From an uncultured bacterium (GTDB taxonomy: Bacteria; Bdellovibrionota_C; UBA2361; CAKMMH01), in NCBI GenBank assembly GCA_927798255.1, contig CAKMMH010000064.1, positions 1-9,047 of the forward strand: 9,047 nucleotides of DNA, given 5' to 3'. Made by a program: the position numbers and the translations under genes. The notes under the pieces were generated by a model. It was not told the origin of the DNA, made no database searches, and saw only the letters and a program-made list of their open reading frames with translations. This document shows positions 1-5,523 of this stretch, one piece after another; within the stretch, counting starts at the first letter, position 1, and each line of letters starts with the position of its first letter.

Positions 1-42
1 TACTGATGAGTACGCGTGTGACTAAGTGAAATCTAATTTATC

Positions 43-58
43 CTTTTTTATAAAAAAG
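43..58. terminator. short A/T palindrome downstream of hinT
   Basis: A perfect 16-nt palindrome, C-T6-AT-A6-G, lies 16 nt beyond the hinT stop codon. It has almost no GC in the stem, so it is a poor intrinsic terminator on thermodynamic grounds. It could still mark the 3' end of hinT or of a gene entering from the left. The rest of positions 1-73 holds no recognisable gene. Confidence 0.25.
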
Positions 59-73
59 CCACTATAAAAATTT

Positions 74-418
74 TTAGCATGGAGGCCATTTAAGCTCTTT
101 ACCACCTATTATATGGATATGTAAGTGTTCAACTGATTGCAGTGCATCTTTACCGTTATTAATAACGAGCCTATAACCAGATTCTTTAATTCCCTGTTCT
201 TCTACGATAATTTTTACAGCCTCAAACATATTGCTTAGTATATCTTTATCATCACCTGTTAAAGAATTTACGTTTTTAATTTCCTTTTTAGGAATTACAA
301 GAATATGAACAGGAGCGACAGGATTAATATCTTTAAATGCTAAAACTGTATCAGTTTCATAGACGATTGTCGCAGGGATTTCTTTATTTATAATTTTTGA
401 AAAAATTGTTTCACTCAT
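74..418 (-). CDS. hinT: HIT-family nucleotide phosphoramidase-type hydrolase (HinT-like)
   Basis: This is a complete 114-aa member of the histidine-triad (HIT) superfamily, Hint branch. These cytosolic dimeric enzymes hydrolyse purine nucleoside phosphoramidates and acyl-nucleotide monophosphates; the physiological substrate is often unknown. The N-terminus carries the usual FxKIINxEIP block (residues 6-15), and AFKDINPxAPVHxLVIPK follows at about 27-44. The catalytic triad sits in QSVEHLHIHIIGG (about 94-106), with His98, His100 and His102 in the HxHxH pattern. The C-terminus ends in the WPP motif characteristic of Hint proteins, so the gene is full length. No Shine-Dalgarno sequence precedes the ATG, but a promoter-like -10 lies only 7 nt upstream, so the transcript may be leaderless. 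The gene stands alone between spacers. Family assignment is very secure; the exact substrate is not. Confidence 0.95.
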   Translation of the reverse strand: MSETIFSKIINKEIPATIVYETDTVLAFKDINPVAPVHILVIPKKEIKNVNSLTGDDKDILSNMFEAVKIIVEEQGIKESGYRLVINNGKDALQSVEHLHIHIIGGKELKWPPC

Positions 419-425
419 AATTTGT

Positions 426-454
426 ATAGTAAAATTAAATTATTGAATATTCAA
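426..454 (-). promoter_or_regulatory. candidate sigma-70 promoter of hinT
   Basis: On the minus strand TTGAAT (454-449) is separated by 17 nt from TACTAT (431-426). Each hexamer matches 4 of 6 consensus bases, and the spacing is ideal. Transcription would start at about 419-420, essentially at the hinT ATG (418), which fits the absence of a ribosome-binding site. This is inferred from sequence only. Confidence 0.4.
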
Positions 455-574
455 GAGGGAAAAATATATTTCAAGAGGCAGGTTTCAAGTAACGGGTAAT
501 AAGCTTTAGGAAACAGATATCTATCTTCGGGTTTCAGATGACAGACTTTAAAAAAAGCAGTTAGTTGTAAAAAC

Positions 575-655
575 ATAAAAGACAAAGAACACGTTTAAGA
601 AATATACAGCGAGCGAAACTTTTTTTAAAACAACATAAGTATTTTTTAGCGTATT
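575..655. repeat. degenerate copy of a palindromic intergenic repeat
   Basis: Positions 605-655 match 729-778 closely: both contain TACAGCGAGCGAAAC, then a T-rich stretch, AAAA-AAC/AACGC, and GTATTTTTTAGCGTAT. The left part (about 575-600, with AAAAGACAAAG) resembles the reverse-complement partner arm of the second copy (AAAAAAGACAAGG). This segment therefore looks like a decayed, shorter copy of the palindrome at 662-788. It lies in the hinT-porin spacer. The small minus-strand ORF running through it has repeat-derived Cys/Phe-rich content and is not believed to be a gene. Confidence 0.65.
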
Positions 656-661
656 GTAGAT

Positions 662-788
662 AAAAAAAGGCCGAGACGCAAAAAAGACAAGGCATTTTGA
701 AAAAGGTGAGCGACGGTGTACTAAGTTGTACAGCGAGCGAAACCTTTTTCAAAATAACGCAGTATTTTTTAGCGTATCGGCCTTTTTT
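662..788. repeat. 127-nt imperfect palindrome at the 3' end of the porin gene
   Basis: The left arm starts A7-GGCCGAGACGC and the right arm ends GCGTATCGGCC-T6. The arms also share ATTTTGAAAAAGGT (693-706) against its complement at about 742-755, and a GAGCGAC/GCGAGCG block near the centre. The loop is around 719-728. On the minus strand the element follows the porin stop codon by only 3 nt and ends in a T-run (668-662), so the outer stem could act as a rho-independent terminator. Its length and its second, degenerate neighbour (575-655) suggest a dispersed palindromic element co-opted as a gene end, rather than a simple terminator. Confidence 0.7.
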
Positions 789-791
789 CGA

Positions 792-1982
792 TTACCACCA
801 AGTAGAAATACCTACCATCCACTTATTAGTGTTTTCATTATCTCTTGTTTCGTAATCTTTTTCTCTTACTATATCATAACCAACTTGTGCTTTTAGGTGT
901 TGTCCCCAGAAGTAGTAGTTAGCTACAACAGAAGCTTGCTTAATATTGTCATTGCCTGCACATTGCCCCAAAACTTTACCGTCGTCACAATCAGCATAAC
1001 TGAAACGAGAAGCAAGTTCTAATTGTTGAGGTAATACAAAGTAACCAGCTTGAACATACATACCATTAAAGTCAGCATTCTCTCCCTCGCCTTCTGGATC
1101 TAATCTATCAAAGAAGTATTCACCAGCTAGTGAGAATCCTTTCCACTTTAAGTTAGCGTCAGCACTTACAGATTGATTTGCATATGTCTTATCAAGTGAG
1201 TTCATATCAGAGTAGCCATAAGCAGAACCAACGTTGATAGCTAAATCATCAGTATTTGCAAGATCACCTTCTTCAAATGGATTCATTTCACCAAGAACAT
1301 CAACTCTTGCATAAGCATATCCAGCAACATCATTATCAACACCAGGTCTATTACTTCCTTCGAAATCACTAGTACCATTTCTTACTGATGCACCGAATTT
1401 AACTTTACCATCCAATACATCTCCACCAGCTCCGAAACCTGCTAAGTAGCCTTTTTCAATAATTTTTGAAGCTACACTATGATCAAGGAATTGACGTTGG
1501 CTTGTACCAGTGTTGTATTGTCTTGAAATTTCAGTTCTCCACTGTCCTAAACGAGCATACATATTATCGCATGGTTGCCATTGAACGTAAGCACTCTTAA
1601 CTAAATCATCACCATCACGTTCAAAATCAGCTTCAAACTTATAGTAGAATTCATTGTAAAGAGCTGTACCATCGATTCCTAAAGTTAAGTCTGTATTTTC
1701 GAAGTTGTCTTCGTTTTCAACGCCCTTTGGATTATCAATAAATTCATATCTTGTACGGAATTTAGTATAAACTCTTGCAGTAAATCCATCATCAGGAAAT
1801 TCTACACGACTTCCCTCATTCCAATAAATTTTTACAGGCTCCTCAGCAGTATCTTCCTTAGCTAGAGCAAGCTCGTTTCTCGTAACGATACCCTTTTCAA
1901 CAAGAATATCTTCTAAAGTTTTTGCTTGAGTAGCTAGTGGAAGAATAAGAGTTAATCCTGCTAATGCAATTAGTTTTCGCAT
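792..1982 (-). CDS. outer-membrane porin, OprO/OprP (phosphate-selective porin) type
   Basis: This is a 396-aa protein starting at the ATG at 1982, which has GGAG 7 nt upstream; an earlier in-frame ATG adds only MFFGRII and lacks comparable support. Residues 1-21 form a Sec signal peptide (MRKLIALAGLTLILP... with ATQA before Lys-Thr). The mature N-terminus carries a short LEDILVEKGIVTRNELALAKE segment, as often seen in OprO/OprP-like porins. The remainder alternates polar and aromatic residues in amphipathic beta-strands (YARLGQWRTEIS, FGASVRNGT, YVQAGYFVLPQQLELASRFSYAD). It ends in aromatic WMVGISTWW, the outer-membrane insertion signature. Length and layout fit a 16-strand phosphate-selective-porin-family barrel; whether it selects phosphate cannot be read here. 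Two Cys near residues 333 and 342 could form a disulfide. A long structured leader lies upstream, and the stop codon abuts a large palindrome. Confidence 0.9.
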   Translation of the reverse strand: MRKLIALAGLTLILPLATQAKTLEDILVEKGIVTRNELALAKEDTAEEPVKIYWNEGSRVEFPDDGFTARVYTKFRTRYEFIDNPKGVENEDNFENTDLTLGIDGTALYNEFYYKFEADFERDGDDLVKSAYVQWQPCDNMYARLGQWRTEISRQYNTGTSQRQFLDHSVASKIIEKGYLAGFGAGGDVLDGKVKFGASVRNGTSDFEGSNRPGVDNDVAGYAYARVDVLGEMNPFEEGDLANTDDLAINVGSAYGYSDMNSLDKTYANQSVSADANLKWKGFSLAGEYFFDRLDPEGEGENADFNGMYVQAGYFVLPQQLELASRFSYADCDDGKVLGQCAGNDNIKQASVVANYYFWGQHLKAQVGYDIVREKDYETRDNENTNKWMVGISTWW

Positions 1983-1989
1983 AATAATT

Positions 1990-1993
1990 CTCC
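1990..1993 (-). promoter_or_regulatory. ribosome-binding site of the porin gene
   Basis: GGAG on the minus strand lies 7 nt before the ATG at 1982. This supports that start rather than the ATG seven codons upstream. Confidence 0.75.
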
Positions 1994-2043
1994 CAAAAAA
2001 CAATAAAATTAATTAATTAATTTTTAAGCTATAAAAAACAAAA

Positions 2044-2162
2044 TATCTTGAAAAACTACTAGAGTTCTTGCATAACAACATCAAATGGATAACAAAATAA
2101 ATAACAAATAAAATCACGACTTGCCAAATGATTTTATTATGCAAGAACTCTACTTCAAGATA
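2044..2162. repeat. long inverted repeat in the porin leader region
   Basis: AGAGTTCTTGCATAA (2061-2075) and TTATGCAAGAACTCT (2137-2151) are perfect 15-bp reverse complements. The arms extend, after a short asymmetric bulge, with TATCTTGAA (2044-2052) against TTCAAGATA (2154-2162). That gives about 24-25 paired bases enclosing a roughly 61-nt A/T-rich interior. The outer edge is 61 nt upstream of the porin ATG. If transcribed it forms a long, stable stem in the 5' leader. Alternatively it is a small MITE-like insertion; I see no convincing target-site duplication and no transposase. Confidence 0.8.
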
Positions 2163-2188
2163 AAAATAATTCATATAGCCGTCTCTTA

Positions 2189-2216
2189 GGATTACACTAT
2201 AAAGGCGATAAGTCAA
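2189..2216 (-). promoter_or_regulatory. possible promoter of the porin gene
   Basis: On the minus strand TTGACT (2216-2211) is a good -35 match. No equally good -10 lies at standard spacing: TAATCC comes after 16 nt and TGTAAT after 14 nt. If it is active, the porin mRNA would have a leader of about 200 nt that includes the inverted repeat at 2044-2162. The rest of 2163-2379 is A/T-rich spacer in which I recognise nothing further. Confidence 0.25.
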
Positions 2217-2379
2217 CCATGAAAATTTTAAAAATTTTATTATCTTATTAAATTTACTAGATATCTTGACTTTTTTTAAAATTCTTTCTGAAAATTAGAA
2301 GCGAATTTTCCACTAAGATTGATAGATTATTTACTTAAAAAAACTGTTTTGTAAAATTTTATTTAAAAGAGGCTTAATT

Positions 2380-2535
2380 ATGATTCCACAAAATGTACTA
2401 AGAAACTTTAAAGTAGTTGACGTAGATATTAAAAACCACCCCGATTACCAAAAATTAGCAAAGCAACTAGAAGAACTTGAAAAGAAACTTACTCAAACTA
2501 AATCTCGTTCGTTTTTAGGATTAAATGTTAAGTAA
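2380..2535 (+). CDS. small 51-aa hypothetical protein with predicted coiled coil
   Basis: This short ORF starts with ATG preceded by AAAAGAGG (2365-2372) at 7 nt, a good ribosome-binding site, and ends in TAA. The product begins MIPQNVLRNFKVVDVDIK. It continues with a charged amphipathic helix (YQKLAKQLEELEKKLTQTK, about residues 23-41) showing heptad-like Leu spacing that could form a short coiled coil, and ends with FLGLNVK. There is no signal peptide or membrane segment. It stands alone between the divergent porin and the co-directional ygjV 414 nt away. I do not recognise a family. The ribosome-binding site and balanced residue composition argue for a real gene, but its size leaves doubt. 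Confidence 0.55.
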   Translation: MIPQNVLRNFKVVDVDIKNHPDYQKLAKQLEELEKKLTQTKSRSFLGLNVK

Positions 2536-2579
2536 GCAATATGCATTCTTCTTGTGAGTTTTGGTACATATTTAAACAG

Positions 2580-2597
2580 TAACCGTTTTATTGGTTA
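2580..2597 (+). terminator. weak hairpin after the 51-aa ORF
   Basis: TAACC (2580-2584) pairs with GGTTA (2593-2597) around an 8-nt loop and is followed by TTTTAT, 45 nt after the small ORF. The stem is only five pairs, so it is at best a weak intrinsic terminator. Confidence 0.3.
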
Positions 2598-2617
2598 TTT
2601 TATAGTAGTAGCTCAAC

Positions 2618-2647
2618 CTTATTTGTGATTTTTTCATTCACAATAAG
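2618..2647. repeat. imperfect hairpin in the long spacer
   Basis: CTTATTTGTGA (2618-2628) and TCACAATAAG (2638-2647) are reverse complements apart from one bulged T, with a loop of about 9 nt. They lie in the 414-nt non-coding stretch between the small ORF and ygjV. There is no T-tract on either side, so a terminator role is not favoured. It could be an RNA structure or an operator-like dyad. Confidence 0.4.
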
Positions 2648-2706
2648 CTCTATTTAATATATGCGTCTTTTAGTTGTGCTACTTTAATTTCTATAGTTTT
2701 TTTATG

Positions 2707-2745
2707 ATTTTACCATAAAATCTTACCGAAAAATCTTACCGAGCA
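2707..2745. repeat. three 13-nt tandem repeats
   Basis: The units start at 2707 (ATTTTACCATAAA), 2720 (ATCTTACCGAAAA) and 2733 (ATCTTACCGAGCA). The last two are identical over their first 10 bases and the first is degenerate. The 13-nt period is not a helical turn. The array lies about 205 nt upstream of ygjV in otherwise featureless A/T-rich DNA. The rest of 2750-2875 shows nothing I can name. Confidence 0.5.
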
Positions 2746-2875
2746 TTTGTAATGGATTGGTTTATCATAATATTATCTGTAACAAAATTTATCTAAGTTA
2801 CTCTTAAAAATAAGAAAAAAATGATTTAAATGAAGTTATAAAAATATAAGTAAGCTATTATTATAAATTTAATTC

Positions 2876-2903
2876 TTGTTTTCCTAAAATATTGTGTTTT
2901 AAT
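2876..2903 (+). promoter_or_regulatory. possible promoter of ygjV
   Basis: TTGTTT (2876-2881) and TTTAAT (2898-2903, 5 of 6 matches to the -10 consensus) are 16 nt apart. Transcription would start around 2910, giving a leader of about 40 nt before the ATG at 2950. The -35 matches only 3 of 6, so this is tentative. Confidence 0.3.
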
Positions 2904-2949
2904 GCTAGAAAGTTATTTAAATTATATATAAAAATTAAGTGGAGATAAA

Positions 2950-3513
2950 ATGCAATTTCTAGCACAATTTATAGAACTTTATCATATAAATAGAATGCAA
3001 TTTTTAGGTCAAACCTTTTCACTTATTGGTGCTTTATTTATAGCATATTCTGTTTTTGGCAAAAACAAAAAAAATATAGTTATTTTGCAATTGTGTACAA
3101 ATATATTCTGTACACTTACCAATATATTTTTAAGAAGTTATTCTGGAGTTGTGGCAAATGCTATCTTATCAATAAGACATTTTCTTGATATTAAAGGAAA
3201 AATGACCGCATTAACAACGGTGATTATTTCTATCCTCATTACAGTTTTAGGACTATATTTTAACACTAGAGGTTTAGTCGGCTTATGCCCAATAATGGCT
3301 TCCGTATTATTTGTAATTTTTACATATATAGCAAAATCAGCACAACATATGCGTTTAAATATTGGTTTTACAATACTTATTTGGTCATTCCATGATTTTA
3401 CTATTAAGTCATACCCTTTATTTATAATGGACTTTACAATCGCTATTTTGTCTTTTATAAAATATACTCAAGTTGCTATAAAAGATAAACAAAATTCTGG
3501 TCGCGAGGACTGA
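2950..3513 (+). CDS. ygjV: YgjV-family inner-membrane protein
   Basis: A 187-aa polytopic membrane protein of the bacterial inner-membrane YgjV family, whose function is unknown. The ATG has GGAG (2941-2944) 5 nt upstream. Landmarks shared with E. coli YgjV occur in order. There is an N-terminal helix with GQTFSLIGALFIAYSVF, then a VVANAILSIRHFLD segment matching the family's small-residue/NAIR block. Next come LVGLCPIMASVLFVIFTYI and MRLNIGFTILIWSFHDF, corresponding to the MR...W..HNF region. About five to six hydrophobic segments are visible. The first dozen residues (MQFLAQFIELYH) precede a second in-frame MQFLGQ at codon 17, an alternative start closer to the usual family N-terminus, but the ribosome-binding site favours 2950. 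The stop is TGA followed at once by TAG, a tandem stop. Recognition is by motif memory. Confidence 0.85.
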   Translation: MQFLAQFIELYHINRMQFLGQTFSLIGALFIAYSVFGKNKKNIVILQLCTNIFCTLTNIFLRSYSGVVANAILSIRHFLDIKGKMTALTTVIISILITVLGLYFNTRGLVGLCPIMASVLFVIFTYIAKSAQHMRLNIGFTILIWSFHDFTIKSYPLFIMDFTIAILSFIKYTQVAIKDKQNSGRED

Positions 3514-3556
3514 TAGGGCTGAGGAAACAGGTTTTAAGCTTCAGAAATCAAGCCAC

Positions 3557-3584
3557 GACTTGCAACATTTGACTTGCGGCATTT
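3557..3584. repeat. 14-bp tandem duplication
   Basis: GACTTGCAACATTT (3557-3570) is followed directly by GACTTGCGGCATTT (3571-3584), differing at two positions. It sits in the 106-nt spacer between the end of ygjV and the 3' end of the tRNA gene. No function is apparent. Confidence 0.5.
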
Positions 3585-3619
3585 TAGGATAATTATCTAA
3601 TAAGATATCTATAAGAAAA

Positions 3620-3695
3620 TGGTACACCAAGAGGGATTCGAACCCACGACCAAGAGATTAAGAGTCTCCTGCTCTACCAGCTGAGCTATTGGTGC
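3620..3695 (-). tRNA. tRNA-Lys (anticodon CUU)
   Basis: The 76-nt tRNA has its 3' CCA encoded (3622-3620). Read on the minus strand, the acceptor stem GCACCAA pairs with TTGGTGT (a G-U closing pair). The D stem is GCTC/GAGC with the loop AGCTGGTA. The anticodon stem GGAGA/TCTCT closes the loop CTCTTAA, with CUU at 3662-3660. The T loop is TTCGAAT. CUU reads the Lys codon AAG. The one oddity is the T stem, GTGGG/CCCTC, which has a U-U mismatch at pair 50-64 (plus positions 3646 and 3632). The gene stands alone between ygjV and the PH-domain gene on the opposite strand. Identity is secure. Confidence 0.97.
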
Positions 3696-3776
3696 ACAAC
3701 ATCTTAAATATATACATTAATTTTTAATATATTGCAAGATTTATAAGATAGAAAAATTTGGTGTTAAGTAGTAAAA

Positions 3777-3782
3777 TATAAT
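3777..3782 (+). promoter_or_regulatory. isolated TATAAT -10-like box
   Basis: A perfect TATAAT lies 71 nt upstream of the ATG at 3854. No -35 match is present at 16-18 nt spacing; TTGGTG at 3758-3763 is only 13 nt away. In DNA this A/T-rich such a hexamer is expected often, so the support is weak. Confidence 0.2.
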
Positions 3783-3853
3783 AAAATAAAACGATAGATT
3801 CACTTTTAAAAGATTGCTTGCATAAATTAAAGGATAATAATAAAATTTTTCGT

Positions 3854-4339
3854 ATGAAAATTAAAACTGTACGACCATCATTAAAAGCATTACTTCTATT
3901 TTTTATATTCTCATCATGTCCTTTGACGATTTTTTATATAATTTTAAATTTACTTGGTTCTCTTAGTAATCCAAAAATTGGTTCGTTAGTAAACTCTTTA
4001 TATTATTTATTGATAATTCTTTGCTTTTTGCAAGTTAGAATAAGATATTTTAATGATAGATATGTAATATATTCCGATAAAATTATTTCTATTCAAGGAC
4101 TTATATCTTTTCACCTTACAAGAAATACCATAGATTACCTTGATATTCGTGAAATAAAGACCAATCAAACTATTTTAGGAAGAATGGTTGGATATGGTGA
4201 TTTATTAATTTCAACTGCTAGCACATCAGGAATTGAAATCACACTAAGATATATAGATAATGTAAACGATTTAAATCAGGAAATTATTAAATATAAAAAC
4301 AAGCTTCAAGTATCTATGCCTAATACAAGCAATATGTAA
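3854..4339 (+). CDS. membrane-anchored bacterial PH-domain protein (YdbS/YdbT-like)
   Basis: This is a 161-aa protein if started at ATG 3854, or 173 aa from TTG at 3818; neither start has a well-placed ribosome-binding site, and the ATG is preferred on codon grounds. Two hydrophobic helices follow a basic N-terminus: LKALLLFFIFSSCPLTIFYIILNLLG and SLYYLLIILCFLQV. They lead into a PH-like beta-barrel of the bPH_2 type. The recognisable run is YVIYSDKIISIQGLISFHL, then DYLDIREIKTNQTILGRMVGYGDLLIS, with the family's LGRxxGYGxxxI block, and finally ITLRYIDNVNDL. Such proteins are inner-membrane proteins of unknown biochemical role. The gene converges on the solute-binding gene with a gap of only 12 nt between stop codons. 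Family assignment is good; function is unknown. Confidence 0.8.
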   Translation: MKIKTVRPSLKALLLFFIFSSCPLTIFYIILNLLGSLSNPKIGSLVNSLYYLLIILCFLQVRIRYFNDRYVIYSDKIISIQGLISFHLTRNTIDYLDIREIKTNQTILGRMVGYGDLLISTASTSGIEITLRYIDNVNDLNQEIIKYKNKLQVSMPNTSNM

Positions 4340-4351
4340 ACATATTACCCA

Positions 4352-5143
4352 TCACATATCACCAAACCATTTTTGATATATTAATTTAAATTTGTTTTGT
4401 TTTCTAAAGTTGGCTAGTTTTCTGCTAACTTTATAAAAATAACGACTATCTTTAGGGAAAATAAACACATGCTCATTTTTTCCATTTAAGAGATTGGTAT
4501 CTAAAAAATAATTTTTAATTTTATTTTTTAAAGTTGCATGTTTTAAAGCTAAATCATTAAGTATTAAAGCTTCTACATCTCCACCATTAAAAGCTTTATA
4601 CATATCATTAAAATTTTTATATTCTAAAATTTGAGATTTATTTAACTTATCTTCATAATTATCAATGAAATTATCAGATGTTAGTACACCAACATTTTTA
4701 TATTTTAGTAGCTTATCATCATTATATTTTTTAATTATTATGTTTTTGCTCTCAATGTAAGGTTTAGAAATTAAAATTTCATCTAACGATTCCTTATTAT
4801 TTTCTTTTGATAGCTCATTTTCACTTATTATTCCAATATCGTACAAGCCCTCTTTTACGGAAGGTAGCATTTCATCTTGTTCAAGAATTACGACCTCAAA
4901 TGGTATCTCTAAATCATTAAAAAAGTTTTTAATTAAATCTATATCAAATCCTTTTAATTTTTTATCTTTTGTTTTTATATTAAACGGCGGATTGTTATTT
5001 ATTATTGCAATTTTTAACACTTTATCTTTAGGTACTATATTATAATTTTTATAAAAAATTATACTTCCTAAAATTATAAAAGCTATAAGAAGCGTTGCCC
5101 TTGTCGATAATTTAAATGAATTTAAAAAGAGTGACTTTAACAT
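4352..5143 (-). CDS. membrane-anchored family-3 solute-binding-like protein
   Basis: A 263-aa protein with a basic N-terminus and one hydrophobic segment (about residues 17-31, LLIAFIILGSIIFY). No clear signal-peptidase site follows, so it is probably anchored with a periplasmic domain. From residue 43 it follows the bacterial extracellular solute-binding family 3 fold: IAIINNNPPFNI, KLKGFDIDLIKNFF, EGLYDIGIISE, SKPYIESKNIII, and a C-terminal YQKWFGD. In amino-acid binders the segment after DxxI normally supplies a T-x-x-R motif whose Arg holds the ligand carboxylate. Here it reads ISENELSKENNKE, without that Thr or Arg, so amino-acid binding is doubtful. The start has no ribosome-binding site and lies 32 nt after the 67-aa ORF, which suggests an operon. 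No ABC permease or ATPase accompanies it. A sensor or orphan binding role is inferred, not shown. Confidence 0.82.
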   Translation of the reverse strand: MLKSLFLNSFKLSTRATLLIAFIILGSIIFYKNYNIVPKDKVLKIAIINNNPPFNIKTKDKKLKGFDIDLIKNFFNDLEIPFEVVILEQDEMLPSVKEGLYDIGIISENELSKENNKESLDEILISKPYIESKNIIIKKYNDDKLLKYKNVGVLTSDNFIDNYEDKLNKSQILEYKNFNDMYKAFNGGDVEALILNDLALKHATLKNKIKNYFLDTNLLNGKNEHVFIFPKDSRYFYKVSRKLANFRKQNKFKLIYQKWFGDM

Positions 5144-5175
5144 GATAATAAGAAAATATGTTTTATTAAACTACT

Positions 5176-5379
5176 CTAAAATACATTAACAAATGCTCTC
5201 AATACAAAAAGCACTAAAGGTATAGTTAAGCAAATAAAGGCAACTAACCATTTTGCCTTAAAAAATCTTCTTCGGATAAGGAGCGCAATAACTCCTACAG
5301 GTAATAAAAATTTTATTGCAAAAGCTAAAAACGAAGTAATCATTGGATTATTAAAAAAGTTAACTATACTTAATAACAT
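5176..5379 (-). CDS. 67-aa two-helix membrane protein, function unknown
   Basis: The ATG at 5379 has AAAGGGA upstream, with about 9 nt between the GGGA core and the start, and the ORF ends in TAG. The product has two hydrophobic helices: about residues 12-35 (MITSFLAFAIKFLLPVGVIA) and 44-66. A strongly basic RRRFFKAK loop joins them, so that loop should be cytoplasmic with both termini outward by the positive-inside rule. I recognise no family. It is the first gene of a likely two-gene unit with the solute-binding-like protein 32 nt downstream, so it may act with that protein at the membrane. Length, ribosome-binding site and clean topology support a real gene; no closer function can be given. 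Confidence 0.65.
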   Translation of the reverse strand: MLLSIVNFFNNPMITSFLAFAIKFLLPVGVIALLIRRRFFKAKWLVAFICLTIPLVLFVLRAFVNVF

Positions 5380-5387
5380 AAACTTAT

Positions 5388-5394
5388 TTCCCTT
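5388..5394 (-). promoter_or_regulatory. ribosome-binding site of the 67-aa membrane protein
   Basis: AAAGGGA on the minus strand, 8 nt before the ATG at 5379, supports this start. In the spacer 5380-5562 the only other structure I see is the perfect hairpin at 5524-5552; no promoter for the two-gene unit could be pinned down. Confidence 0.5.
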
Positions 5395-5523
5395 TTAAAA
5401 TTTTCAGCTTATACTTCTTATTTTAGACCAAATCCAATAAAAGAGCTAGTAAAGTTCGCTATAAGATATCTAGTCTAATGTGCCAGCTTATCTTTTAAAG
5501 AACAAAATGCAAATAAGACTGTA

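Noticed and set aside
480..550. Possible dispersed repeat shared with 3514-3560 (AGGAAACAG and TAAGCTT words in both spacers)
   Set aside because: The shared words are short, in different order and not alignable over a longer stretch.
561..752. 63-aa minus-strand ORF in the hinT-porin spacer
   Set aside because: It lies wholly within the two palindromic repeats; its Cys/Phe-rich sequence with repeated motifs is a by-product of the repeat, and it has no ribosome-binding site.
2013..2216. 67-aa minus-strand ORF with a hydrophobic helix upstream of the porin
   Set aside because: It spans the inverted repeat, whose arms dictate much of its sequence. A type I toxin-like peptide from the internal ATG was considered, but there is no good ribosome-binding site, no antisense promoter and no recognisable family.
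3553..3562. CACGACTTGC shared with 2115-2124
   Set aside because: It is an isolated 10-mer with divergent flanks, compatible with chance.
5428..5510. Perfect TGGCAC on the minus strand as a sigma-54 promoter for the 67-aa/solute-binding unit
   Set aside because: No GC doublet occurs at the required 10-nt distance; the -12 position reads ACTAG.
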